A DNA stretch of 15,079 nt from assembly GCA_964415605.1 (NCBI GenBank), contig CAYQBA010000119.1, forward strand, positions 1 through 15,079, in the 5' to 3' direction. This document shows positions 8,030 to 14,551 of this stretch, piece by piece (positions within the stretch are counted from its first letter, which is position 1; each line of letters begins with the position of its first letter). The position numbers were made by a program, and so were the translations under genes. The notes under the pieces were generated by a model. That model did no database searches. It was not told the origin of the DNA and worked only from the letters and a program-made list of their open reading frames with translations. The stretch comes from UCB3 sp964415605 (GTDB lineage Bacteria; Chloroflexota; Anaerolineae; Epilineales; Epilineaceae).

Positions 8030-8341
8030 TTACGGCAGCGACGGCCCGCGGGGCCCGGGCTCCGGCGGCGCCGGGTCCCAGCGGATCGTGCACTCGATGA
8101 GCTTGTTGGTGTTGTCGTCGTAGATGCACGTGAACAGGAAGCAGCCGGCCTTGGTGCAGTAGCGCGAGTGCCGCACGTACTGCGGTGCCAGGGCGGGCGC
8201 GCCGGCGGCGACCGGCGCCTGGGCCGCATGGCTCGTCGGCGTGCCCATGGCGCCGGCGGCGATGCCGAGCGCGAGCGCCGCGGCCGACGCGACGGCGAGC
8301 TTGCGGAGGAAGGCCGGGATCGGGAGAGGCTTGCGGTTCAT
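8030..8341 (-). CDS. Small secreted four-cysteine protein, function unknown
   Basis: A 103-residue protein I do not recognise. The N-terminus is a clear Sec signal peptide: a basic start (MNRKPLPIPAFLRK), a hydrophobic Ala/Leu core, and a likely cleavage after Ala in TSHA-AQA near residue 40. The mature part of about 63 residues has four cysteines spaced C-x4-C-x4-C-x11-C within the stretch that starts RYCTKAGCFLFTC, then a Pro-rich tail (PAPPEPGPRGPSLP). The cysteines suggest disulphides or a metal site outside the membrane. AAAGGA (8355-8350) lies 8 nt before the ATG. A weak -10 (TAGACT, 8387-8382) is about 40 nt upstream. The gene sits between two purine units but nothing ties it to purine synthesis. 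The strong hairpin downstream suggests it is a separate transcript. Confidence 0.75.
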   Translation of the reverse strand: MNRKPLPIPAFLRKLAVASAAALALGIAAGAMGTPTSHAAQAPVAAGAPALAPQYVRHSRYCTKAGCFLFTCIYDDNTNKLIECTIRWDPAPPEPGPRGPSLP

Positions 8342-8450
8342 CGTCGGGTTCCTTTCTGGTGCGTCCGATGGATCTGGCCGCAGTCTACCGCGGCCGCGGG
8401 GGGCGTGACTGCACCGGGACTGAACGGGAACCGAAGCGTGGGGGGATCGC

Positions 8451-8470
8451 GAATAGGAAAGAATAGGAAA
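8451..8470. repeat. Two exact tandem copies of a 10-bp AT-rich unit
   Basis: GAATAGGAAA occurs at 8451-8460 and again at 8461-8470. It forms an unusually AT-rich, purine-rich patch (8451-8485) in a GC-rich genome, in the gap between the second purP and the small secreted gene. Confidence 0.6.
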
Positions 8471-8512
8471 GAGGAGATTGGAAACAGGGGGTAGGACATC
8501 GGTGACAAGCTG

Positions 8513-8537
8513 ACGGTTGGCGGAGGCGGTCAACCGT
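8513..8537. terminator. Weak hairpin downstream of the purD-purP unit
   Basis: ACGGTTG (8513-8519) and CAACCGT (8531-8537) pair perfectly around an 11-nt loop, about 80 nt after the stop of the upstream purP. No T-run follows on the minus strand. It is a low-confidence terminator candidate. Confidence 0.3.
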
Positions 8538-8552
8538 GTCATCTTGGCAGGC

Positions 8553-8565
8553 GGGGGGGGGGGGG
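8553..8565. repeat. Homopolymer of 13 G
   Basis: Thirteen consecutive G residues on the plus strand (C on the transcribed minus strand) lie in non-coding DNA 54 bp past the purP stop. Such tracts are prone to slippage in cells and to length errors in sequencing. Confidence 0.8.
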
Positions 8566-8618
8566 CCAAAGTCGCCCGCTGACAACTTGACACCGCGACC
8601 ATGGATCGCGCGAGCACC

Positions 8619-9635
8619 CTAGACCGTGTGCACGACCTCCGCCAGCCGCCCGGCCTCCGCCGCCTCGCGCAGCTCGCGGGCGATGCGGCGGCCGGTGCTC
8701 ATCGGCTCGTCGAAGAACAGCGCGGCGTAGGGCGACCCGTCGACGAAGACGTTGGTGCCGGCGACGATGCGGCAGCTGATCTCGATGACGTGGAACCGCA
8801 GGTCCGGCGTGATGATGGTCTCGAGGCAGAACGGCCCCCACAGGCCGCGCGCGTCGATCAGCGCCCGCGACGCCCGCACCACGCGCTCGCCCATGGCGTA
8901 GGCCTCCTCGAGCATCGACTCGCGCAGCACCAAGGGCGAGTTGCCGACCACCACGTAGCTCGGGTGCGGGTCGAGCTGGGCCTGGACGGCGTGCGGCAGC
9001 CGCCCGAGGCCGTCGACGTTGGTCTCGTAGCGCCGGTCCATGCTGAGGATCTCGAGCCGGTCGCGGACCACCGACTGGAAGTAGTGGACGTACAGCGTGA
9101 CGCCGACGACGTACGCCTGCAGCGTGTACGGCGCCCCGTCGAGCGCCGCGATGCGCCGCTCGAGCGCCCCGCGCGTCGGCGCCAGGGCGTAGCCCGCGCC
9201 GCCGGCCGCGCCGAAGGTCTTGAGGATCACCGGCCACGCATCGACCGCCTCCGGGCTGGCGTACTCGGCCGGCACCGGCACGCCCGCCCGCACCAGCCAG
9301 TCGCGCTGCATGTGACGGTTGCCTTCCCACTTGAGGACCGCGCGGTTGCCGTAGTACGGCACGCGCATGTGCTGGTTTTCGTCCTCGCCCAGGTAGGCGA
9401 CGAACGAGCCGTGCGGGACCATCACCGCCCCGCGCGCCCGCAGGTCGTCGGCCAGGGCCGGGAAGTCGGCGTAGCGCGGGACGGCCACGACCTCGTCGAC
9501 GAAGCCGTAGCGCCGGTAGAGCTGGTCGCGCCCGGCCGCCGCGACGACGACGTTGCGCAGGCCCTCGTCGCGCGCGCCCTTGAGGATCTGCAGCGCCGAG
9601 TGGCTGCCGAGCGTGGCGACAACCGGCGGCGTCAC
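8619..9635 (-). CDS. purP: Formate-AICAR ligase (FAICAR synthetase), Methanocaldococcus-type PurP
   Basis: A 338-residue PurP that should convert AICAR plus formate and ATP to FAICAR without a folate cofactor. It follows the characterised archaeal enzyme closely: ATLGSHSALQILKGA (7-21), VPHGSFVAYLG (73-83), the ATP-grasp lysine and loop KTFGAAGGAGYA (139-150), SMDRRYETNVDGL (198-210), GPFCLE (267-272) and EISCRIVAGTN (285-295). The GTG start at 9635 overlaps the purD TGA (GTGA, 9632-9635), so the two genes are translationally coupled. The open frame runs on to 9968 inside purD, but that part has no PurP homology. In the ATP loop the archaeal GARGGRGYF pattern is GAAGGAGYA here, with two Arg replaced by Ala, which may alter nucleotide binding. 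The family call is very likely; activity is inferred. Confidence 0.9.
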   Translation of the reverse strand: MTPPVVATLGSHSALQILKGARDEGLRNVVVAAAGRDQLYRRYGFVDEVVAVPRYADFPALADDLRARGAVMVPHGSFVAYLGEDENQHMRVPYYGNRAVLKWEGNRHMQRDWLVRAGVPVPAEYASPEAVDAWPVILKTFGAAGGAGYALAPTRGALERRIAALDGAPYTLQAYVVGVTLYVHYFQSVVRDRLEILSMDRRYETNVDGLGRLPHAVQAQLDPHPSYVVVGNSPLVLRESMLEEAYAMGERVVRASRALIDARGLWGPFCLETIITPDLRFHVIEISCRIVAGTNVFVDGSPYAALFFDEPMSTGRRIARELREAAEAGRLAEVVHTV

Positions 9636-10984
9636 GCGGGCACCCCCAGAGCGCGGCGCGCGATGTCGGTGCGGTAGTGCATGCCGTCGAACCGCACGCC
9701 CGGCCGCGCCGCCCCGCCGTCCGGCGGCGCGCCGATGGCCCCGTACGCGCCGGCCACGGCATCGGCCAGGGTGGGGCGGACGCACACGACGTTCAGGACG
9801 CGCCCGCCGGCGGTGACCGCGGCGCCGGCAGCACCGGCGGCGGGATCGAGGCGGGTGCCGGCGTGGAACACCTTGACGCCGGCCATCGCGGCGGCCTCGT
9901 CGAGGCCGGTGATCGAGCGCCCGGAGGGATACGGGCCCGGGTAGCCGCCCGCTGCCACGACGACACACGCCGCGGCGTGACCGGCCCGCACGCGGGCGGG
10001 CGGGATCGCCCCGCCGGTGGCAGCGGCCGCGAGGATCTCAAAGAGGTCGGCGTCGAGCAGCGGGAGCTGGACCTGGGTCTCGGGGTCGCCGAAGCGCGCA
10101 TTGAACTCGATGACGACCGGCCCGGCGGCGGTCAGCATCAGCCCGGCGTACAGGCAGCCGGTGAACGGGTGGCCCTCGGCGCGCATGCCGGCCAGCACGG
10201 GCTCGACGACGGTGCGGCGGGCGAGGTCGACGATGGCGGGTGTGCCCGCCGGCGCCGGCGCGTAGGCGCCCATCCCGCCGGTGTTGGGCCCGCGGTCGCC
10301 GTCGAGCGCGCGCTTGTGGTCCTGGGCGGACGGCAGGAGCGTGCAGGCATCGCCGGCCGCGATGGCCATGATCGAGAGCTCCGGGCCGTCGATCCGCTCT
10401 TCGACCAGCACCCGCGCCCCGGCCGCCCCGAACGCGTCGTCGACGAGCATGGCGCGCGCCGCGGCGATGCCCTCATCGGCCGTGTCGCAGACGACGACGC
10501 CCTTGCCGGCGGCGAGGCCGTCGGCCTTGACGACGCAGCGCCCGCCCACGTCGCGGATCGCCCGCTCGGCGGCGGCGAGGTCGCCGGCGACGGCGTAGCG
10601 CGGGTGCGGCACGCCGTGGCGGGCCATGAAGTCGCGCGCCCAGGCCTTGCTGGTCTCGATGCGCGCGGCCGCCCGGGTCGGTCCGAACACCGGCAGCCCG
10701 GCCGCGCGGAAGCGGTCGACGATCCCGGCGGCGAGCGGCTTCTCGGGCCCGACGACCGTCAGCCCGACGCGCCGCTCGGCGGCAAAGGCCGCGAGCCCGT
10801 CGAGGTCGTCGTCGGCGAGGTCGACGTTGGCGACCTTGGGCTCGGCGGCGGTGCCGGCGTTGCCGGGGGCGGCGTACACGCGCCGGACGCGCGCCGAGCG
10901 GGCGATGGCCCACGCCAGGGCGTGCTCGCGGCCGCCGCCGCCGACGACGAGGACGGTCGAGGGGTCGAGGTCAGGGGTGGTCAC
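9632..10984 (-). CDS. purD: Phosphoribosylamine-glycine ligase (GAR synthetase)
   Basis: PurD joins glycine to phosphoribosylamine with ATP, the second step of purine synthesis. The 450-residue ATP-grasp protein has all expected blocks: VLVVGGGGREHALA (11-24), KADGLAAGKGVVV (153-165), QDHKRALDGD then GPNTGGMGAYAP (221-243), and EFNARFGDPETQ (293-304). Its length is close to the usual 420-430, with a short N-terminal extension. Translation starts at GTG 10984, set by GGAGG (10994-10990) 5 nt upstream. An extended -10 (TGGTACAAT, 11011-11003) puts the transcript start only a few bases before the ribosome binding site, so there is no room for a riboswitch. The 3' end overlaps purP. Confidence 0.96.
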   Translation of the reverse strand: MTTPDLDPSTVLVVGGGGREHALAWAIARSARVRRVYAAPGNAGTAAEPKVANVDLADDDLDGLAAFAAERRVGLTVVGPEKPLAAGIVDRFRAAGLPVFGPTRAAARIETSKAWARDFMARHGVPHPRYAVAGDLAAAERAIRDVGGRCVVKADGLAAGKGVVVCDTADEGIAAARAMLVDDAFGAAGARVLVEERIDGPELSIMAIAAGDACTLLPSAQDHKRALDGDRGPNTGGMGAYAPAPAGTPAIVDLARRTVVEPVLAGMRAEGHPFTGCLYAGLMLTAAGPVVIEFNARFGDPETQVQLPLLDADLFEILAAAATGGAIPPARVRAGHAAACVVVAAGGYPGPYPSGRSITGLDEAAAMAGVKVFHAGTRLDPAAGAAGAAVTAGGRVLNVVCVRPTLADAVAGAYGAIGAPPDGGAARPGVRFDGMHYRTDIARRALGVPA

Positions 10985-11002
10985 GGGTGCCTCCGGCAGA
11001 GG

Positions 11003-11011
11003 ATTGTACCA
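11003..11011 (-). promoter_or_regulatory. Extended -10 promoter of purD-purP
   Basis: TGGTACAAT (minus strand) has TGn plus TACAAT, 5/6 to consensus. The position of a -35 is occupied by the upstream hairpin and shows no match. The predicted leader is about 12 nt. Its context GTGGTACAATCCTC matches the site before the other purP. Confidence 0.6.
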
Positions 11012-11053
11012 CGGGCGGGGGCGCGGCGGCCGCCATCGCCGCGCCCCCGCCCG
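11012..11053 (-). terminator. 17-bp perfect hairpin right after the BNR gene
   Basis: Arms 11012-11028 (CGGGCGGGGGCGCGGCG) and 11037-11053 are exact reverse complements with an 8-nt loop. The hairpin starts one base after the BNR stop codon and its far end abuts the purD -10 element. It probably ends the BNR transcript and insulates purD. There is no T-run. Confidence 0.65.
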
Positions 11054-11054
11054 G

Positions 11055-12446
11055 TCACCACGACGGGACGTCGCTCGACGCCCCCACGAACACGACGGAC
11101 GTGCCGGGCGGGCCGAACGCCATCGCGTAGACCTTGTAGAAGTCGGCGAAGTGGCTGACGCTCAGCGTCGCCAGGCCGTCGCGCGATCGGAACACGTCGG
11201 TGCCGTAGCCGTCGTAGGCGATGCCGTACGCGAAGAACGCCCAGTCGGGATCGTCGGGGCCGACGAAGACGCGCGTGCCGCCGGTGAGCCGGGCCGGGAC
11301 GTTGCCGACCATGTCGCCGTTGGCCACGCGGCGCGTCCAGCTGCGCCCGCCGTCGGCGGACCGCCAGATGCCGCGCAGGCTGTGATTGCGCCCGACCTGG
11401 TTCACGACCGCGAAGGCCACGTCGGGCTCGGACGGCGCGAAGGTGAGCGAGGCGGGGACCACGGCCTGCGGCGGCTCCGCCGGATCGCCGATCGGGCCGA
11501 ACAGGCCGTCGTTGCCGGGTTCCCAGGTGTGTCCGGCATCGTCGGTGAAGAACACCCCGTGGGTCGCGCTGCCCACCAGCCAACGCTGCGGCCGCAGGGG
11601 AGCGTTCACGGCCGAGACGATGCTGGTGCGCCCACCCAACGGAACGGGCAGCGCCGTCCAGCGCGCGTCCGCGCCGGCACGGCTGTAGAGCGCCGGGTTG
11701 CGCCCCGCGAACGTCCAGCGCCACGGATCGGTCGGGTCGATGGCCAGGGCCACCACGTCGTCGGGGAGGTCCTGCGCGGTCCACGTGGTCCCGCCGTCGG
11801 CGGAGTAGGCCAGCCGCGGCGCGGTGATGGCCGAGAGGACGAGGATGTCTGGCGCGGAGGGGGCCTGGGCCAGGCGGTCCCAGTCGCCCGCGGGCACGCC
11901 CGTCACCGCCGTGAACGTGCAGCCGGCGTCGCCCGAGCGGTACAGACGGCTCTGGTGCAGCTCGAGGATGACATTGGGATCGCGGGGGTCGACGTCGATG
12001 TCCCACGTGTAGGCGATCCGGTCCAGGTGCCGCGCGTTGGGGGCCAACGTGACGCCGCCATCGCGCGAGAAGCGGAGCCCGCCCGCGTCGCCGGTGGTCT
12101 GATCGCACATCGGCACGCCGGGGCCGGCGGTCGGCGTGGGCGTCGCCGTCGGCGGCGGGGCGGCCGTTCGTGTCGGCGAGGCCGCCGCGGTCGCGGGCGC
12201 TGGCAGGTCGTCCAGCGCAGCATGCCGGAGGGCGATCGGCAGCACGGCGACGGTGTGTCCGGCCGATGACGCCGCGAGCCCGGCGCGATGGGCTCGCGCG
12301 TGGCGCTCCGCTGCCGGCGCCGGACCGGCACCGTCGGACGCCGCGCCGGGGCCGGGCGCGAGGCGGAAGGGATCGAGGCGTGGCCATGCCAGCGACGTCG
12401 TGGCCGCGATCGTCACGGCGAAGGCCACCATGGGTCGGTGCTTCAT
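11055..12446 (-). CDS. Secreted BNR-repeat (sialidase/Ycf48-like) beta-propeller protein
   Basis: A 463-residue exported protein. Residues 5-20 (PMVAFAVTIAATTSLA) form a signal peptide or anchor. A Thr/Pro-rich linker (PTRTAAPPPTATPTPTAGPG, 91-110) is followed by a beta-propeller with BNR/Asp-box motifs: SRDGGVT (127), SGDAGCTF (171), SADGGTTW (215), TDDAGHTW (301) and SADGGRSW (363), plus a degenerate SRDG near the C-terminus. Such propellers occur in sialidases, VPS10 domains and photosystem assembly factors, and the motif alone does not give a substrate. I see no sialidase active-site arginines that I can assign. The ATG at 12446 is set by GGAGGG (12457-12452) 5 nt upstream. It lies 44 bp after the PurN-like gene and is probably co-transcribed with it. 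Its place between two purine genes looks incidental. Confidence 0.82.
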   Translation of the reverse strand: MKHRPMVAFAVTIAATTSLAWPRLDPFRLAPGPGAASDGAGPAPAAERHARAHRAGLAASSAGHTVAVLPIALRHAALDDLPAPATAAASPTRTAAPPPTATPTPTAGPGVPMCDQTTGDAGGLRFSRDGGVTLAPNARHLDRIAYTWDIDVDPRDPNVILELHQSRLYRSGDAGCTFTAVTGVPAGDWDRLAQAPSAPDILVLSAITAPRLAYSADGGTTWTAQDLPDDVVALAIDPTDPWRWTFAGRNPALYSRAGADARWTALPVPLGGRTSIVSAVNAPLRPQRWLVGSATHGVFFTDDAGHTWEPGNDGLFGPIGDPAEPPQAVVPASLTFAPSEPDVAFAVVNQVGRNHSLRGIWRSADGGRSWTRRVANGDMVGNVPARLTGGTRVFVGPDDPDWAFFAYGIAYDGYGTDVFRSRDGLATLSVSHFADFYKVYAMAFGPPGTSVVFVGASSDVPSW

Positions 12447-12490
12447 TGTTACCCTCCACGCTGGAGCGCCGCCGAGGCGCCATCGTGAGG

Positions 12491-13414
12491 CTACACCTCG
12501 AACGGCGGTCGTGTGCTCTCCCCTGTGCGCGCCACCGCCGCCTCGACCTCGGCCGTGAGATCCAGCCCGCCGACGATCTCGACACCGCGGGCGTCGCGCA
12601 CGACGCCTTCGGCGATGGACAGCCGGCGATCGCCGACGGCCCGCAGCGTCTCGAGCATCAGCGGCATCTCGCGCGCCAGGCCGGCGGCGCGGATGGCCTT
12701 GAAGAGCGGGTGCGGCGACGCGCGCTTGAGCGATCGGTGCAGGCCGATGAGGGCGACGCGGTCCTCGAGACAGCCCGGGATCGTCGCCCACAGCGGGTCG
12801 AGGCCCGGGCCGCGGAGCGGGTAGCGGCAGTACGCCACCACCGGGCCCTCGTCGACCTCGGGGGTCACGAGGTGCAGCATGACGCCGGACTCCGTCGCGT
12901 CCTGGACCACGAGGTCCCACACGACGTCGAACCACATCTTGCCGAGCGGGCCGGTCGGCAGCGACGGATGGAGGTTGACGCCGCGCCGCTCGGCGCACTG
13001 GCGGCGGCCCCAGATCCACATGTCGCCGAGGAGGAGGTCGAGATCGGTGGGCGGGAGGCGGTCGCGGTAGCTGGCGTAATACGCGTCGCGCCAGGCCCAC
13101 AGCGGCGCGGGATCGCCGGCGTCGGCGGCCCCGCGGCCGGCCTTGCGGTCGTCGGGCCGGAAGCGCACGGCCGACGCCCGGATGATCGGGATGGCGAACC
13201 GGGCCGCGATCTCCGCCACCGAGGCGTCGGTGTCGGCGGACTCGCCGGGCTCGCGGTTGACGAACAGGTACGCGATGGCGGCACGCGGGACGTCGCCGGC
13301 GACGACGGCGCCCGCGATGGTCGTCACGAGCTGGCGCGAGCCGAGGCTGGTCAGCGTGGACCACAACCCGATGCGGGCGGCGGCCGGGTCGACGGCGGGG
13401 GGCGGACCGGACAT
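12491..13414 (-). CDS. PurN-like formyltransferase (divergent GAR transformylase family)
   Basis: A 307-residue protein of the 10-formyltetrahydrofolate formyltransferase fold. Residues 13-82 show the PurN-type Rossmann start, with GSRQLVTTIAG where E. coli PurN has its GSN loop. The catalytic set is conserved: N147 and H149 in NLHPSLP (147-153), and D188 in GVMLHLVTPEVDEGPVV (177-193), equivalent to Asn106, His108 and Asp144 of PurN. It is longer than the roughly 210-residue enzyme, with an insert around residues 85-120 and an extra C-terminal segment of about 80 residues. The purine neighbours support a role in GAR formylation, but a formyltransferase for another substrate is possible. Start ATG 13414 has no ribosome binding site; a -10 lies 7 nt upstream, so the mRNA is probably leaderless. 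An upstream frame to 13624 crosses that promoter and is rejected. Confidence 0.8.
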   Translation of the reverse strand: MSGPPPAVDPAAARIGLWSTLTSLGSRQLVTTIAGAVVAGDVPRAAIAYLFVNREPGESADTDASVAEIAARFAIPIIRASAVRFRPDDRKAGRGAADAGDPAPLWAWRDAYYASYRDRLPPTDLDLLLGDMWIWGRRQCAERRGVNLHPSLPTGPLGKMWFDVVWDLVVQDATESGVMLHLVTPEVDEGPVVAYCRYPLRGPGLDPLWATIPGCLEDRVALIGLHRSLKRASPHPLFKAIRAAGLAREMPLMLETLRAVGDRRLSIAEGVVRDARGVEIVGGLDLTAEVEAAVARTGESTRPPFEV

Positions 13415-13421
13415 CGCCGCG

Positions 13422-13450
13422 ATTCTACCACCGGCGGGCTGGCCGGTCAT
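13422..13450 (-). promoter_or_regulatory. Promoter of the PurN-like gene (leaderless type)
   Basis: ATGACC (13450-13445, 4/6) is followed after 17 nt by TAGAAT (13427-13422, 5/6), which is preceded by TG to make an extended -10 (TGGTAGAAT). Only 7 nt separate the -10 from the ATG at 13414, so transcription should start at or within a base or two of the start codon. Confidence 0.6.
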
Positions 13451-13462
13451 CCCGGGCCGGCG

Positions 13463-13468
13463 TATCAT
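13463..13468 (+). promoter_or_regulatory. Candidate -10 of the plus-strand unknown gene
   Basis: TATCAT (5/6 to consensus) ends 8 nt before the ATG at 13477, and no ribosome binding site lies between. This again predicts a leaderless transcript. The divergent -10 of the PurN-like gene is only 35 bp away, so the two polymerases would compete for the same DNA. Confidence 0.5.
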
Positions 13469-13476
13469 CGCGCGCC

Positions 13477-14220
13477 ATGTCGGCACATGCCCGCTCGGCC
13501 CAAGATCGCGTTCCGGGGGGGACGCGGGGACCCGCCCTCGGCGTGGCGCTGGCGGCGGGCATGCTGGGCCTCCTGGCGCTGGCAGGCCGCCAGGCGGCGG
13601 CGCGCGATCCCCTGCGCCGGGCATGGTCGGCGGCCCAGGCGGCGGGCCTTTACCGGGTTTCCGGCACGACGCGCGCCGTGACGGCGGACGGTGTGGCGGC
13701 GTACGCGGTGGAGGGCGTCGGGACGGCGGCGGGCGCGTTGACGCTGACGGTGCGGGCGGGCACGGGCCCGACGGTCACCTACTTCGTCGCGTGGCCGCGG
13801 GTGACGCCGCTGGCCTCGACGGCGGGGGTGGCCTCGCCGGCGGCGATGGAGCCGCACGCCGTGGCGCTGATCTTTCCGGCGGGCGACCCGCTGGCGCTGG
13901 TGGCGACCGGCCATGGGGCGCGGGCGGCGGGCATCGCGTCGATCGGCGGGCGCGATTGCGGGCGGGTGGACTTCCTGGTCGCGGCGCCGGCGTACGCGGC
14001 GTGGTGGCTGCGGCACCGGGCCTGGCTCCCGGTCAACGCCGACGCCGGCGGGCTGCACAAGTTCACGGCGGAAGGGACGGTGTGGCTCGAGGCGGGCACG
14101 GACCGGCCGTGCCGGATCGCGGCGCGGATGGACCTGCCGCGTCTGGCGGGCGAGCAGCCGGGGGACGGGGAGGTGGATTGGGTGTACGCGGGGTGGGGCG
14201 AACCGCGGGCGGGGCGTTGA
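13477..14220 (+). CDS. Membrane-anchored or secreted protein of unknown function
   Basis: A 247-residue protein I do not recognise. The N-terminus has two Arg-containing turns and then a hydrophobic segment (ALGVALAAGMLGLLALAG, residues 20-37) that could be a signal peptide or a single anchor. The rest is predicted extracytoplasmic, Ala/Gly/Trp-rich, with alternating beta-type stretches such as GLYRVSGTTRAVT, GTVWLEAGTD and EVDWVYAGWGEP. This pattern resembles single-domain beta-sheet proteins that wrap lipid-like ligands (LolA or LppX type), but there is no signature motif and no lipobox. Two cysteines (in GRDCGRVDF and RPCRIAARM) could form one disulphide. It is transcribed divergently from the PurN-like gene with 62 bp between starts. 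The frame keeps strong GC third positions throughout, which supports it as a real gene. Confidence 0.7.
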   Translation: MSAHARSAQDRVPGGTRGPALGVALAAGMLGLLALAGRQAAARDPLRRAWSAAQAAGLYRVSGTTRAVTADGVAAYAVEGVGTAAGALTLTVRAGTGPTVTYFVAWPRVTPLASTAGVASPAAMEPHAVALIFPAGDPLALVATGHGARAAGIASIGGRDCGRVDFLVAAPAYAAWWLRHRAWLPVNADAGGLHKFTAEGTVWLEAGTDRPCRIAARMDLPRLAGEQPGDGEVDWVYAGWGEPRAGR

Positions 14221-14341
14221 GCGCGGTGCGGTGGGCTGGGGCAGCACAGGTCAGGCGGCGGCGCGGGTCAGCGCGTGCCGCACAGCCGCACATCGGTGCG
14301 TCGGGCGCAGCCCGCGGGCGGCGCCGGCCGGCTGGAGAAGG

Positions 14342-14347
14342 TAGAAT
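14342..14347 (+). promoter_or_regulatory. Candidate -10 of the small two-helix protein
   Basis: TAGAAT (5/6) lies 39 nt before the ATG at 14387, with no clear -35. The preceding 14221-14341 stretch is GC-rich and holds no clean terminator. Confidence 0.4.
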
Positions 14348-14386
14348 GATGTTCACGCTGCATCGACGCCATCCATGGGGACAACC

Positions 14387-14551
14387 ATGCCCGTTTCCAT
14401 CGTGATCCTCGCCTTGGTCGCAACCGGCCTTGCCGCCGGTGCCGCCGGCGCCTGGCGCCGCAGCCGGCGACTACTGATCCTCGCGGCCGCGTTCGTGGTC
14501 ACGGGGGTCGGCCTGGCCGCTGTGGTGGCGATCGGCATGCGGTCGATGTAG
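14387..14551 (+). CDS. 54-residue protein with two membrane helices
   Basis: A short reading frame, MPVSIVILALVATGL and onward, encoding two hydrophobic helices (about residues 3-21 and 29-49) joined by a basic loop (WRRSRR, 23-28). The positive loop predicts a hairpin with both ends outside the cytoplasm. A weak GGGGA (14377-14381) lies 5 nt upstream, and a TAGAAT -10 is 39 nt upstream. An in-frame ATG at 14375 would add four residues but has no ribosome binding site. Very small two-helix proteins often modulate larger membrane complexes, but no partner is evident here. The hydrophobic pattern and promoter make it more likely real than chance. Confidence 0.55.
   Translation: MPVSIVILALVATGLAAGAAGAWRRSRRLLILAAAFVVTGVGLAAVVAIGMRSM

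Noticed and set aside
7821..8129. N-terminal extension of the divergent purP copy up to 8129
   Set aside because: It has no PurP homology, crosses the 19-bp hairpin and the extended -10, and overlaps the small secreted gene. TTG 7820 has a proper ribosome binding site.
8587..8592. TTGACA on the plus strand as a -35 box
   Set aside because: No -10 element follows at 16-18 nt and no plus-strand gene lies downstream.
9636..9968. N-terminal extension of the other purP up to 9968
   Set aside because: It lies within purD, is Arg-rich and has no homology. The GTG at 9635 overlapping the purD stop fits the family's N-terminus.
10985..11054. Purine riboswitch upstream of purD
   Set aside because: The predicted leader is about 12 nt, and the gap is filled by the BNR hairpin and the promoter, leaving no room for an aptamer.
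12447..13364. N-terminal extension of the BNR frame up to 13364
   Set aside because: It overlaps the PurN-like gene in another frame. The ATG at 12446 has a strong ribosome binding site and begins a signal peptide.
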